Source: Planktothrix paucivesiculata PCC 9631
GTDB taxonomy: Bacteria > Cyanobacteriota > Cyanobacteriia > Cyanobacteriales > Microcoleaceae
DNA length: 64,000 nucleotides
Assembly: GCF_900009265.2 (NCBI RefSeq)
Contig: NZ_LR734998.1
Coordinates: 33,060 to 97,059, forward strand
Direction: 5' to 3'
The notes under the pieces were generated by a model, which was not told the origin of the DNA, made no database searches, and saw nothing but the letters and a program-made list of their open reading frames with translations. A program made the position numbers and the translations under genes. The number at the start of each line of letters is the position of its first letter. Within the stretch, counting starts at the first letter, position 1. Shown here piece by piece: positions 27,645 through 36,740 of the stretch.

Positions 27645-30455
27645 TTAACATTGAGGAGGTAACACACCTGTAGGCTGTGGTGTACCGTTGGGAGGATTAG
27701 TCACTAATTCGATAACCCCATCAGCCCGAACTATCCATCCTTGAGCCTCCTGAATATTTCGCCGTAGAGACGTGCCAATAGCCTTCGGCATGGCTGCGCC
27801 CGGGCGCGTCTCTACAGGAGATATTCTGGTGACAGGGGATGTTGTCGTGGGTTCAACTAAATTAATCCAATTGATGACCGTGGGTTCAGAACTTAAAGCA
27901 TCATTGGGACTCGCAGGTAAACCCCCCCGTCCAGTAATCACAAATTGATTTTGTTCATTTCCCGAACACCGAGTTGTAATTAAGGTGGTGGGGTCAACCA
28001 AATTACTCGGTAACGACCCTATCCCGGCACTGGGGTCAACTTCTGGACTACTAATTTCCACCGCCCCGCTAAATTCCGCCCCTAACTCACTGGTGGCGGT
28101 AATATCACTGTTAGGAGTCTGAAATTCTCGAAACTGGGTTCCAAACACTCCTTGAGCATTAATTCTCACCTGTCCCCCTTTCCCTGCCTGAGCATTAGCG
28201 GTAATATCACTATTTTCCAAAGCCACTAAATTAGACGTTCCCAGGGTAATATTTCCCCCATCGGCGTTACTGGCATTAGTGGTAATTTGGCTATCCCGTC
28301 GCAGTTCCACCAGGCGCGCCTGTAACCGAATATTTCCCCCGGTTCCGGCTACCGTGGCGGCGCTAATGGTTCCGTCATTATCCAATAAAACCCTATCCGC
28401 CTGAATTTCCAAGTTACCCGCGGCCCCTTCATTGGTTCCCCGCACCCCAATTTCCGCCCCATTTCGCACCGTTAACCGTCCGGTATTAATCCGCAAATCC
28501 CCCGCACTACCCGCGCCACTGGTATTCGACTCAATAGAACTAGGAACAATACCATCGCCAATAGTTCCAAAGGAAACAGCTTCCACCGATTCATCAATAT
28601 TGGTGGCAAAGCCCACCACATCAATGGAGTCCGAGGCATTTAAGGTTAAATTTCCGGCCGCCCCTTCCCCGCCAGTGGCCGCCGAAATTTGGGCTCCGTC
28701 GCGCACAACTAACCGTTGAGTATTCACGGTTAAATCCCCGGCGGGTGCGGTGCCTTTTTGTCCCTGGACGGTTAAGAGGGAAGATGAGGTGAGTAACCCA
28801 CTCAAAAACCGCCCATCCTGGGACACGCCCCGCAGTTGTACCGATTCCGCATTCACAGTTAAATTGCCCCCTTTCCCCGCCCCCGCAGCCGAAGCAGATA
28901 CCTGCGCCCCTTCGGCAACGGTCAGTTCCCGGCTGTTAATCGTGATATCCCCCGCGCCTCCAGTACCCAGGGTGGCGGTAAACAATCCCCCCGGGGAAGC
29001 GACGCCCGATTTCACCCCCCGCAGTTCCACGGTATCGGCATTCACCGTAATATTTCCCCCCTGACCTTCCCCGGAACGCCCGGGACTGGTGATGATATAT
29101 CCATCTTGCAGGACGCGCAATTGGGGGGTAAAAATATTGATATCTCCCGAATCGCCAGGGCTAATAGTTCCGGTGACTACAATGGAACCGTTAGTAATAT
29201 CAACGGATTTTGAGGCCAATAGGTTAATATTTCCCCCTGACCCCACCCCCACGGTCGGGGTTAAAATCGTCGCCCCGTTCATAATCTGGATTTGTTGAGT
29301 TTCTAGGGTGACATTTCCCGAAGCTCCTTCACCCACACTGACGCTAAAAATACCGTCATAAAGATTAGTGGGACTAAACTGTTCGGATAATAATTGTTCG
29401 ATGAAAGATAGGGGTTGAGTTCCGACTAAATCAATCGAATTTTTGGCTTTAATATTAATATTTCCGGCGTTTCCTGTGCCAATGGTGGAGGAGGAGATAA
29501 AAGCACGATTATCTAATTGAAATTGTTCGGCTTGAATTTGGATTCCAGCCCCATTTAGGGCATCTAAAGTATTAGAAATAATCCGAGAACTATCGGTGAG
29601 GGAAACCATGCCTCCTTGAATGGTAATTAATCCCCCTCCGGCTCCACTGGTATCAATTTGACTTTGATTTAATAATTTAATTGAGCCGAATTGAAGGGTA
29701 GGGGCGTTGAATTGTTCGGGTTGGGGTTGTAAAGACCAAGTGCCATTTTTTAGGGCTGCTAATTCAATTCTACCATTAAAAGCGGTCAGATAACCTTGAT
29801 TTAAAATCACATCTCCGCCGATTAAACTAATATTTTGACCGGGTTGGACTTGTAATCCTGTTTTTGCACTATTCCCATCAACTCCTATACCTAAAGATTG
29901 GGATTGATTTGTAATAGCACCGGGTTGATTTCCTAGTTGTAACCCGATAGGAACATTAACGGTTAATAGGGGCGGTGCTTGGGGATTGCTGGCACTAAAT
30001 TCACCACCCTGCTCAAAAATAATACTATTAGCGGTACTAGCAGTAAAAGACCCTCCAATATTTAGTTGAGCATTGGGGCCAAATAATATTCCATTGGGAT
30101 TAATTAAGAATATATTGGCTGTACCATTGGCTTGAATTAAACCTTGAATATTGGAAATATTATTGCCTGTAACCCGACTCATAATATTTTTAATCTCAAT
30201 AGAATTATTGAAAAAGGCAGCCACACCTTCGGGAACTGAAAACTCTTTAAAACTATGGAATAAGTTAATCCCATTTTGGGTTCCACCTTCTATTTTAATG
30301 ATACTACCATCGGGGGTAATAATAGTATTTTGAGGTAGGGTTTGGTCGGGTATAATTTGAGCGATCACTTTTGATAAATTCCAACTATTAATTAAGGGAA
30401 AAACCAATAAAATCAATGTTGTTTTCAAAAGAGATTTATTGTTTAAATTTTTCAT
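27645..30455 (-). CDS. Two-partner-secretion exoprotein (filamentous haemagglutinin N-domain, beta-helix)
   Basis: 936 aa. A signal peptide (about 1-32, ending near VIAQ) precedes the TPS domain (about 35-160) with the hallmark NPNGI at about 118-122. A long run of degenerate beta-helix repeats (about 170-800) follows, rich in GNI, GAGGN and ANGT-type turns. It should be exported across the outer membrane by a TpsB porin, which is not in this window, and act at the cell surface. Codons near the 3' end (27764-27815) are a palindromic dispersed repeat read in frame. The gene was probably downstream of the kinase at 31750-33168 in one transcript until IS630 entered. GAGGAAT upstream of the ATG is a fair ribosome site. 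Confidence 0.9.
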   Translation of the reverse strand: MKNLNNKSLLKTTLILLVFPLINSWNLSKVIAQIIPDQTLPQNTIITPDGSIIKIEGGTQNGINLFHSFKEFSVPEGVAAFFNNSIEIKNIMSRVTGNNISNIQGLIQANGTANIFLINPNGILFGPNAQLNIGGSFTASTANSIIFEQGGEFSASNPQAPPLLTVNVPIGLQLGNQPGAITNQSQSLGIGVDGNSAKTGLQVQPGQNISLIGGDVILNQGYLTAFNGRIELAALKNGTWSLQPQPEQFNAPTLQFGSIKLLNQSQIDTSGAGGGLITIQGGMVSLTDSSRIISNTLDALNGAGIQIQAEQFQLDNRAFISSSTIGTGNAGNINIKAKNSIDLVGTQPLSFIEQLLSEQFSPTNLYDGIFSVSVGEGASGNVTLETQQIQIMNGATILTPTVGVGSGGNINLLASKSVDITNGSIVVTGTISPGDSGDINIFTPQLRVLQDGYIITSPGRSGEGQGGNITVNADTVELRGVKSGVASPGGLFTATLGTGGAGDITINSRELTVAEGAQVSASAAGAGKGGNLTVNAESVQLRGVSQDGRFLSGLLTSSSLLTVQGQKGTAPAGDLTVNTQRLVVRDGAQISAATGGEGAAGNLTLNASDSIDVVGFATNIDESVEAVSFGTIGDGIVPSSIESNTSGAGSAGDLRINTGRLTVRNGAEIGVRGTNEGAAGNLEIQADRVLLDNDGTISAATVAGTGGNIRLQARLVELRRDSQITTNASNADGGNITLGTSNLVALENSDITANAQAGKGGQVRINAQGVFGTQFREFQTPNSDITATSELGAEFSGAVEISSPEVDPSAGIGSLPSNLVDPTTLITTRCSGNEQNQFVITGRGGLPASPNDALSSEPTVINWINLVEPTTTSPVTRISPVETRPGAAMPKAIGTSLRRNIQEAQGWIVRADGVIELVTNPPNGTPQPTGVLPPQC
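27764..27815. repeat. Palindromic dispersed repeat inside a coding region
   Basis: Arms GTAGAGACG (27764-27772) and CGTCTCTAC (27807-27815) flank a GC-rich centre (GGCTGCGCCCGGGCGCG) unlike the rest of the gene. The 52-bp stretch is translated without a stop and adds about 17-20 residues to the adhesin. Confidence 0.7.
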
Positions 30456-30501
30456 ATCTAATTCCTCAAATTAAGGGTTGAAAAACGGAAAATATAGCAA
30501 A

Positions 30502-30571
30502 TCAATTTCCCTGATTTAATATAGAAACTTGTTTTTTGTACAGATTATTTTGCATCGGCATTTCCTGAGTA
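30502..30571 (-). other. Severed 3' end of the pseudo-receiver kinase gene
   Basis: If the IS630 and one TA are removed in thought, the kinase frame runs from its last codons (IPI) through 22 further codons to TGA at 30502-30504, 46 bp before the adhesin start. This stretch has no other explanation and marks the original gene end. Confidence 0.75.
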
Positions 30572-31754
30572 AGTAGGTGGTCATAAATAAAGTCAATAAT
30601 AGAAAAAGATTGTTTAGGATAATTCTTGAGAGTTACTCAGGGAATTAAATCGCAAGCGATCGCAGGTACAATCATTTCTTTCGTTTCTATCTTCAATGGC
30701 TTGAATCACAGCTTGGCTCAAATCATATTCATCTTCAAACATTCTTCCCGCCAGTTCATGAGTTTTTAATTGATGCCATTCTGGTTCGATTTCATTCAAT
30801 TCAGGGCTATAAGCAGACAGGAAGAAAAATTCTAATTTTTTGTCTTGCCACTCCCTTTCTTTTTCTTGTATTTTTTGACTTTTATGGACACTGTAGTTAT
30901 CTTGAATCAGTACGGTAATTTGTCGAGTATTTTGAAAATGCTTTTCAGCTTTTTCCGCTTGCCAATCTATAAATTTTATGTAATTCTCACTTGTAATTCC
31001 TGACAAACTTAAACCGTACTCAAAACTTTTTCCTTTTTCTAATACTCCAATTACATTCAATCTTTTTCCTCGCTTTTTCGTCTGGTTTATTTGTTTCTGC
31101 TTCCCCTTTTTTACATAGGTGTAACTCACAGGACTCCATAAACAAAAACCTGCCTCATCTAAATATTTTAATCTGACCAAACCCTCTTCTTCATAACGCT
31201 TTAACGTCTCCAAATCTCTTTTCTTGCTCGCTGTTTTTTCGGGATTCTGTTTTTTCTTTAAACTGGCTTTTGTTCTTTTCCAGCGCCAGTCTTTTTTTTT
31301 TAAGATTTTTCTAATTCTTTCTGCGCTTAGTGCGATCGCTCTCTCTCGCAGAAGTTTTTCCGACAGTTGACGGCTATTATAAGTTCTTTCATCTGACTCT
31401 ATACAAGTTTCTAAATATTCTATATCTTCTTCTTTCCACCTCCGTTTTCTTCCCGAACGAGGAGCATCAAATAATCCTTCTTTTTCTTGATTTATCCATC
31501 GAGTTATTGTTTTTCTTACCATGGCTTCTGAACACCTTAAAGTCTGGGCTATTTTTGAGACCATCCATCCTCCATCACTAAACATTAATATATCTATTCT
31601 CTGCCTTGTTCTTTTCGGAACTTTCTCTTGCTGATACAGAGTTAGTAGCTCTTGTTTTTCTTCTTCTGTTAGTTGAATTCTTAACCTCAGTGGCATGACT
31701 ATTCCTCTGATATTTCTTCATTTCTTATTTTAACTCTATTTATGACCACCTACT
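30572..31754 (-). mobile_element. IS630-family element, 1183 bp, TA target duplication
   Basis: The ends are an inverted repeat starting AGTAGGTGGTCATAAATA (18 bp perfect, then weaker). TA lies at both flanks (30570-30571 and 31755-31756), as expected for IS630. It contains one intact transposase gene. The right end supplies the TAG stop of the kinase gene. A lone copy of the end (TAAGTAGGTGGTCA) is found at 36624-36637. Confidence 0.93.
30614..31696 (-). CDS. IS630-family DDE transposase
   Basis: 360 aa in one frame. Two N-terminal helix-turn-helix regions (about 10-130, including a Winged-helix part) precede the DDE domain with LDEAGF, LIQDNYSVHKS and AYSPELNEIEPEWHQLK, which give the three acidic residues. 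The frame is undamaged, so the element may be active. The gene lies inside matched terminal repeats. Confidence 0.95.
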   Translation of the reverse strand: MPLRLRIQLTEEEKQELLTLYQQEKVPKRTRQRIDILMFSDGGWMVSKIAQTLRCSEAMVRKTITRWINQEKEGLFDAPRSGRKRRWKEEDIEYLETCIESDERTYNSRQLSEKLLRERAIALSAERIRKILKKKDWRWKRTKASLKKKQNPEKTASKKRDLETLKRYEEEGLVRLKYLDEAGFCLWSPVSYTYVKKGKQKQINQTKKRGKRLNVIGVLEKGKSFEYGLSLSGITSENYIKFIDWQAEKAEKHFQNTRQITVLIQDNYSVHKSQKIQEKEREWQDKKLEFFFLSAYSPELNEIEPEWHQLKTHELAGRMFEDEYDLSQAVIQAIEDRNERNDCTCDRLRFNSLSNSQELS

Positions 31755-33168
31755 TAATGGGAATTTCAATAATAAATTCTGTTCCCTGTCCCGGGGTAGA
31801 AATACATTGTAAACTACCTTGATGTTTTTCCACCACTATATTTTTGCAGATAGATAAACCAATCCCAGTGCCTTTCCCTACGGGTTTAGTCGTCAAGAAA
31901 GGTTCAAATAAATTATTTAAAATTTCCTCAGCCATACCCCCAGCATTATCACTAATTTTAATCGTGACATTATGATCATTGATAATATCAGTTTTAATCA
32001 CAATCTGACCCGGATTAACCTGCAATTGTTCCATATTTTTTTGTTGATTGTTTTCTTCAATGGCATCAATCGCATTCGCTAAAATATTCATAAAAACTTG
32101 ATTCATTTCTCCTCCATAACATTCAACCAAAGGTAAAGAAGAACTATATTCTTTGACTACATGAATTGCGGGATGATCCTGTTTTCGTTTTAACCGATTT
32201 TGTAAAATCATTAAGGTGCTATCAATGCCTTCATGAAGATTAGTTGCTCTCATTTTAGAACCATCCTGACGGGCAAAACTGCGTAAACTCAGAACAATTT
32301 CTCGAATTCGTTCTGCACCCACCTGCATCGATTCTAACATCTTAGGCAAATCTTCTAAAATAAAGTTTAATTCTACTGCTTCAACTTGCTGTTTAATCAC
32401 CGGATGGGGATTAGAATAATACCGTTGATAAAGTTCAAAAATATTTAAAAGATTGTCGGTATATTCTTGAACATAAGCTAAATTTCCATAAATAAAATTA
32501 ACCGGATTATTGATTTCATGGGCAATTCCCGCTAACATCTGCCCTAGGATTGACATTTTTTCATTATTCACTAACTGGGTCTGAATAATCTTAATTTGGT
32601 TTAAACAGTGTTCTAAAGCAATTTTATTATTTTCTGATTCTGCCATGGATATTTTTAATGCTTGAGCGGAGGATTCGACCGCCATCTCTAATTGATGATT
32701 GATTTTTTCAATTTGCAACTTTTCCTGTATTTCTATTTCTAACTGCTCTTGCAATAAATGATAGCTTTGTCTAATTTCTTTTCGAGCTTCTGCCATCCTC
32801 AAATAGTTACTAACTTTAAGTAAAAATTCCTCGGTTTCTAAGCAAGTAAAAAGATAATCCATCACCCCTAAGCTCAACCATGTTTTAATAGTTTCTTGTT
32901 CCTGGGAGTTCGTAATTAAAATAATCGGAATATTTAGACCCGAACTCTGCAATTGTTGACAAAACAAAAATTCATTCTCACCGGGCATGGAAACCGCTAT
33001 AAAAATCAAATCAGCTAAAGAGGATTCCTCCATAGAAACCGCAGATTTATCAAGGTTTACCGACAATAAATTGACCTGTTTTTGACTCAATAAATCTAAT
33101 AATATATGTAGGTCAATTGAACGATTATCAATAATTAATATGGTAGTTAATGCGGACTCACTCATCAT
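31750..33168 (-). CDS. Soluble kinase with pseudo-receiver, AHEINNP-type core; 3' end altered by IS630
   Basis: 472 aa. The N-terminal receiver-like domain (about 8-125) lacks the phosphoacceptor: A58 stands in IFIAVSMP where Asp is expected, and the conserved Lys is replaced (YLFTCLE). A coiled coil (about 130-190) leads to the kinase with H217 (GIAHEINNP), N box NAIDAIEEN and GTGIGLSI. The pseudo-receiver cannot be phosphorylated in the usual way and may bind a ligand or partner. The core matches the kinases at 25921 and 39008. The stop TAG (31750-31752) lies inside IS630. The former ending was 22 residues longer past IPI. The ATP domain itself is complete, so activity is likely kept. Confidence 0.92.
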   Translation of the reverse strand: MMSESALTTILIIDNRSIDLHILLDLLSQKQVNLLSVNLDKSAVSMEESSLADLIFIAVSMPGENEFLFCQQLQSSGLNIPIILITNSQEQETIKTWLSLGVMDYLFTCLETEEFLLKVSNYLRMAEARKEIRQSYHLLQEQLEIEIQEKLQIEKINHQLEMAVESSAQALKISMAESENNKIALEHCLNQIKIIQTQLVNNEKMSILGQMLAGIAHEINNPVNFIYGNLAYVQEYTDNLLNIFELYQRYYSNPHPVIKQQVEAVELNFILEDLPKMLESMQVGAERIREIVLSLRSFARQDGSKMRATNLHEGIDSTLMILQNRLKRKQDHPAIHVVKEYSSSLPLVECYGGEMNQVFMNILANAIDAIEENNQQKNMEQLQVNPGQIVIKTDIINDHNVTIKISDNAGGMAEEILNNLFEPFLTTKPVGKGTGIGLSICKNIVVEKHQGSLQCISTPGQGTEFIIEIPIK

Positions 33169-33440
33169 TTCTTATTCCTCAATAAATAGTCAAAATTTAC
33201 AATTGATTGCCTTTGATAAATTGTTTGAATAGGGGATTGGACAACTAACCTGTACAAAAAAGATATAACTTATTATTTGCCTTAACTGCCTTGCCCTAAT
33301 ATTCTCTCAAGAGTACCCCAGATACCTAAATCATACAATATTGTTAGGAAATGACAGGAAATTGAGGAATAAGGTTTCGAGGGTGGCGGAATGTTAACAT
33401 ACGACAAACCCCCTAATACCGACTTTACCCCCTTGATTCC

Positions 33441-34301
33441 ATGAGCTTTCAATGTCCAGTCTGTGACTCTGACTATCAAAAACCGATTCCGCAAACTTGT
33501 TTAGTCTGTGGATGGGATTTACAATTCCATATATCAATACCAGAAGGTTTAAAACAGAATCAAAATCATTTAGATTGGGCAAAACAAACTTGGAAATACC
33601 GCCAAATTGTCGATATTGACCAACATAAAACTCCTTCTAAATCAAAAAAAAGATTAACTATTGCCGATCTTTTACCTCGGTTAGAATCCCTGGAAAATCA
33701 ACTCCAACAAGCTACTCGGGAAAGACAAAACCTACAAAATTTGTTAGACTGGATATTACATTATTTAGAAAGTATTAACCCGGAATTATTAGTTAATATA
33801 ACTCCCCCATCCGATCAAAATTTTCCTCAATCAGAAATTGGCATAGACTACAGTTCCCTGATTGAATTATTAGCCCATGGAGATTGGAAAACCGCCGATG
33901 AATATACCTGGAAATTAATGTTATATATTGCCGAAAGAGAAGCCGAAAAATGGTTAAGACCCGAAGATATTGAACGGTTTCCCTGTACGGATTTAAACAC
34001 TCTAAATTGGCTCTGGGAATATTATAGTCAGGGATTATTTAGTTTAACCCGTCAATGGGAAATTTTCTATAATTTAGAAGGAGATTATCCAAAATTTTGT
34101 GACCAAGTTGGTTGGTGTCGGGGAGAAAGTTGGCTTTATTATGAAGAATTAAATTTTACCCTGAATGCACCTTTAGGACATTTACCTATTATTGCTTGGC
34201 GAAAACGAGCCTGTTATGGTGTAGGTAATACAACACCAAACGAAAATTTATCCTTAATTTTTTCGCGCCTTTCCACCTGTAGTAAGCCCTTCAGGGCTTA
34301 A
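33441..34301 (+). CDS. GUN4-domain protein with N-terminal zinc ribbon
   Basis: 286 aa. An N-terminal ribbon has C5-x2-C8 and C20-x2-C23. A charged linker and coiled coil (about 70-120) precede the GUN4 domain (about 135-275), recognised by LLAHGDWKTADEYTW, FPCTDLNTLNWLW and VGWCRGESW. GUN4 binds porphyrins such as Mg-protoporphyrin and, in the chlorophyll pathway, stimulates Mg chelatase. Cyanobacteria also have fusion proteins of unknown role like this one. The domain seems to end at FSRLSTC, and the last six residues (SKPFRA) are encoded by the repeat hairpin that follows. Confidence 0.88.
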   Translation: MSFQCPVCDSDYQKPIPQTCLVCGWDLQFHISIPEGLKQNQNHLDWAKQTWKYRQIVDIDQHKTPSKSKKRLTIADLLPRLESLENQLQQATRERQNLQNLLDWILHYLESINPELLVNITPPSDQNFPQSEIGIDYSSLIELLAHGDWKTADEYTWKLMLYIAEREAEKWLRPEDIERFPCTDLNTLNWLWEYYSQGLFSLTRQWEIFYNLEGDYPKFCDQVGWCRGESWLYYEELNFTLNAPLGHLPIIAWRKRACYGVGNTTPNENLSLIFSRLSTCSKPFRA

Positions 34302-34349
34302 TCCCCCAAAACTTAAAAATATACAAGAAAGCCCTAAAGGGCTTACTAC
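34279..34349. terminator. Inverted repeat GTAGTAAGCCCT between convergent genes
   Basis: Arms GTAGTAAGCCCT (34279-34290) and AGGGCTTACTAC (34338-34349) flank 47 bp, and each arm also folds on its own (AGCCCT...AGGGCT). It overlaps the last codons of both convergent genes. The methyltransferase stop is inside the right arm. It likely acts as a bidirectional terminator and resembles repeats at 44046 and 53125. Confidence 0.7.
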
Positions 34350-35419
34350 GGTTTTTTTAGGATTAAGATATCTTGGTAGTTGGTAGCTAGTGTTCGTCCA
34401 CACCATAACCCATAATATTTGGCGGAAACTGTAAAACCCAATGCTTGAATCCACTTCATAACTAAGGCTTCTCGATGACCCATATCACTTTCGGGAATTT
34501 CTAAATTAGAGAAAAATGAGTCTTCAAATTCATGGATTAAATTTTGAGAACTTTTTCCTGCTTTAATCAGGGCTTCTGATTCTTCATTTAATAAAAAGAA
34601 TGTACATAAACACCGTCCTCCGGGTTTAAGCACTCGATAAACTTCTTTAAGATAATTCTGAACTGCATTCGCATATAAGTGGGTAAATACGGAAGTTAGG
34701 AAAACAAAATCAAATTGTTCATCTGCATAGGGGAAATCATAGTTTTCTACTTTAATTGTTCCTTCTGTATTATAGCGTTTACTATAAATATTTGCCCATT
34801 TAAAGTTAAAATTAGGTCGATGTTCATGAATCATAGATTGATTCCAGTTAATCCATTTTTCAACAATATCAAACCCTTCATAACGAGCGCTATCATCTAA
34901 ATAATAGGCGAGGGAATAGGCCATGCGACCCACGCCACATCCGGCATCTAAAATAGATTCGTGGGGTTTTAGTTGCGCTTTATTCACAAAATGACCAAGA
35001 AAATCACAGGCGACAAATTTAAAACTTCCTCCGACTCCTACTCGGTCTTCTTTCTCTGGAACCGGAAGACTAGATTCTAATAAATTAAATAAAACTTCTC
35101 CTGCTTCTCCGTTGACTAAAGGAATTAATTGTACTAAAGTATTAAATTGATTCGGTGCAACCACCTCTACAGGAATATAAATTAAAAATCGAGCTTGGTC
35201 AGCTTTAGGTAAGGTGGGAAATAGTTTATAAACATCGGGACTAGGCAGGTTTTTTTCAATTTTGAATTGAGTGATTTCTTGCCCCCCAATGATTAACTTA
35301 AACCCTTCTATGGGTTCACCTTGCAGTGAAGTTATCCATCCTTTTAAGCGGACATGATCGGTTTCTAGGGTGACATCTCCTAAACAACCTAGGGTTTTGA
35401 GGGGGGGATTAGATTCCAT
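34346..35419 (-). CDS. Class I SAM-dependent methyltransferase
   Basis: 357 aa. The N-terminal 120 residues look like a beta-rich domain I do not recognise. The methyltransferase domain follows, with SAM motif I ILDAGCGVGRMAYSL (about 150-164), an acidic residue after the second strand, and the motif VYRVLKPGGRCLCTFF. The substrate is unknown. The beta domain, which mentions no catalytic motif, resembles those on glycan- or polyketide-linked methyltransferases, but this is inference. The 3' end reads into the shared repeat hairpin. Confidence 0.85.
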   Translation of the reverse strand: MESNPPLKTLGCLGDVTLETDHVRLKGWITSLQGEPIEGFKLIIGGQEITQFKIEKNLPSPDVYKLFPTLPKADQARFLIYIPVEVVAPNQFNTLVQLIPLVNGEAGEVLFNLLESSLPVPEKEDRVGVGGSFKFVACDFLGHFVNKAQLKPHESILDAGCGVGRMAYSLAYYLDDSARYEGFDIVEKWINWNQSMIHEHRPNFNFKWANIYSKRYNTEGTIKVENYDFPYADEQFDFVFLTSVFTHLYANAVQNYLKEVYRVLKPGGRCLCTFFLLNEESEALIKAGKSSQNLIHEFEDSFFSNLEIPESDMGHREALVMKWIQALGFTVSAKYYGLWCGRTLATNYQDILILKKP

Positions 35420-35817
35420 AAGGTAATTTTTGCTAACTTTAATTAGATAGGGAATTATTATCTTATTTTTGTTAACTTGTCAAGGGTAATAATATTAATA
35501 AATATAAATAAAATGTAGACTGTAGGTTGAAAAACAAACAGATTGATCATGTATTTTTAGCTTTAAGTTTATACTAATGCTTACTGATCACCGATCTCTT
35601 AATCAAAACAATTTTAAAAGATAACATCTTAAATTATTTTTTACAATAAATGATAATTTTTATGATTTCTTAACAATTGATCAAGGAATTATTAATTTTT
35701 ACTGAATTTGCCACATATCACACCAAAATTAAACAATTTTATGGTAGGTTTCAACTGAAACTTATCAGGGTTAAACCTGATAGTTCAACTCCAGATATAT
35801 TTTCAAGAGGTTTAATC
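35420..35817. other. AT-rich intergenic region upstream of aqpZ
   Basis: These 398 bp between divergent genes are strongly AT-rich. A longer reading frame could start from TTG at 35677, but its first 47 residues do not look like aquaporin and the ribosome site favours 35818. No clear operator was found. Confidence 0.5.
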
Positions 35818-36567
35818 ATGCCGCTAACTAAGAGATGTATTGCCGAATTCTTTGGAACATTTTGGCTAGTGTTTGGTGGATGTGGATCGGCTGTTTTTGC
35901 TGCGGCATTTCCAGATGGAACGACTAATGCCCTGGGGATTGGATTTGCTGGGGTGTCATTAGCGTTTGGTTTAACCGTTTTAACCATGGCCTATGGCATA
36001 GGTCATATTTCCGGTTGCCATCTCAATCCGGCCGTTTCCTTTGGATTATGGGCGGGTAAACGCTTCTCAGGAGGCAAAGATTTAGCCATGTATATTGGCT
36101 CTCAAGTGGTTGGAGCGATTGTCGCATCCTTAGTGATTTATTTAATTGTCACGGGGAAAGCTGGATTTGATCCCGTTGCCTTTAGAAGTGGTTCCAACCC
36201 CTTTGCTACCAATGGATATGGAGAACATTCTCCCGGCGGTTATAATCTCGTTTCTGCTCTGATCGGTGAATTTGTCTTGACCTTCATGTTCTTAATGGTG
36301 ATTATGGGATCAACCGATCGCCGCGCCCCTCAAGGCTTTGCCCCCATTGCCATTGGTTTAGGATTAACCTTGATTCACTTAATCGGAATTCCCGTTACCA
36401 ATGTATCTGTAAATCCGGCCCGTAGCACTGGCCCCGCATTATTTGTGGGTGGTTGGGCTATCCAACAATTATGGTTATTCTGGGTCGCTCCGATTTTGGG
36501 AGGAATTGCCGCCGGGTTCACCTATAACAATTTATTTGGTGAATCTCCATCTGATCCCAATTCTTAA
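35818..36567 (+). CDS. aqpZ: Aquaporin Z-type water channel
   Basis: 249 aa from ATG 35818, supported by AAGAGG about 9 bp upstream. Six TM helices and two half-helices carry HLNPAVS and SVNPARS. The selectivity region has F, H and R at the places expected for a strict water channel ([14 protein letters not shown]). In cyanobacteria AqpZ carries water in osmotic shifts. It is transcribed towards prfC, with a palindromic repeat between. Confidence 0.95.
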   Translation: MPLTKRCIAEFFGTFWLVFGGCGSAVFAAAFPDGTTNALGIGFAGVSLAFGLTVLTMAYGIGHISGCHLNPAVSFGLWAGKRFSGGKDLAMYIGSQVVGAIVASLVIYLIVTGKAGFDPVAFRSGSNPFATNGYGEHSPGGYNLVSALIGEFVLTFMFLMVIMGSTDRRAPQGFAPIAIGLGLTLIHLIGIPVTNVSVNPARSTGPALFVGGWAIQQLWLFWVAPILGGIAAGFTYNNLFGESPSDPNS

Positions 36568-36623
36568 TCTAAAACAGTTTTAAATTAATCCTCGTTTTGT
36601 GTTTTGTTTAAAACCTTTCCCTG

Positions 36624-36692
36624 TAAGTAGGTGGTCAAAAAGCTCGTTGTTGCGCTTGGGCACGCCGTGTCAGTGCGCTTAAGCGCAACAAC
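36624..36692. repeat. Lone IS630 end plus palindromic repeat
   Basis: TAAGTAGGTGGTCA (36624-36637) is identical to the IS630 end with its TA at 30570-30583. No opposite end is seen within the gap. Directly after it lies an inverted repeat with 12-bp arms, GTTGTTGCGCTT (36646-36657) and AAGCGCAACAAC (36681-36692), sharing its core with the palindrome at 9342-9357. The gap is between convergent genes, so the palindrome may terminate both. Confidence 0.7.
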
Positions 36693-36740
36693 AAGTTTAA
36701 TTGTATATGCGTTGTTTATTCAGGGATCAAGATTCAAGCC

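Noticed and set aside
28432..29298. Three open frames on the plus strand inside the adhesin gene
   Set aside because: They are antisense shadows of the beta-helix repeats. Composition follows the repeat codons and there are no ribosome sites.
35677..35817. 47-residue N-terminal extension of aquaporin from a TTG
   Set aside because: The extension has no match to aquaporins, and the ATG at 35818 has a good ribosome site.
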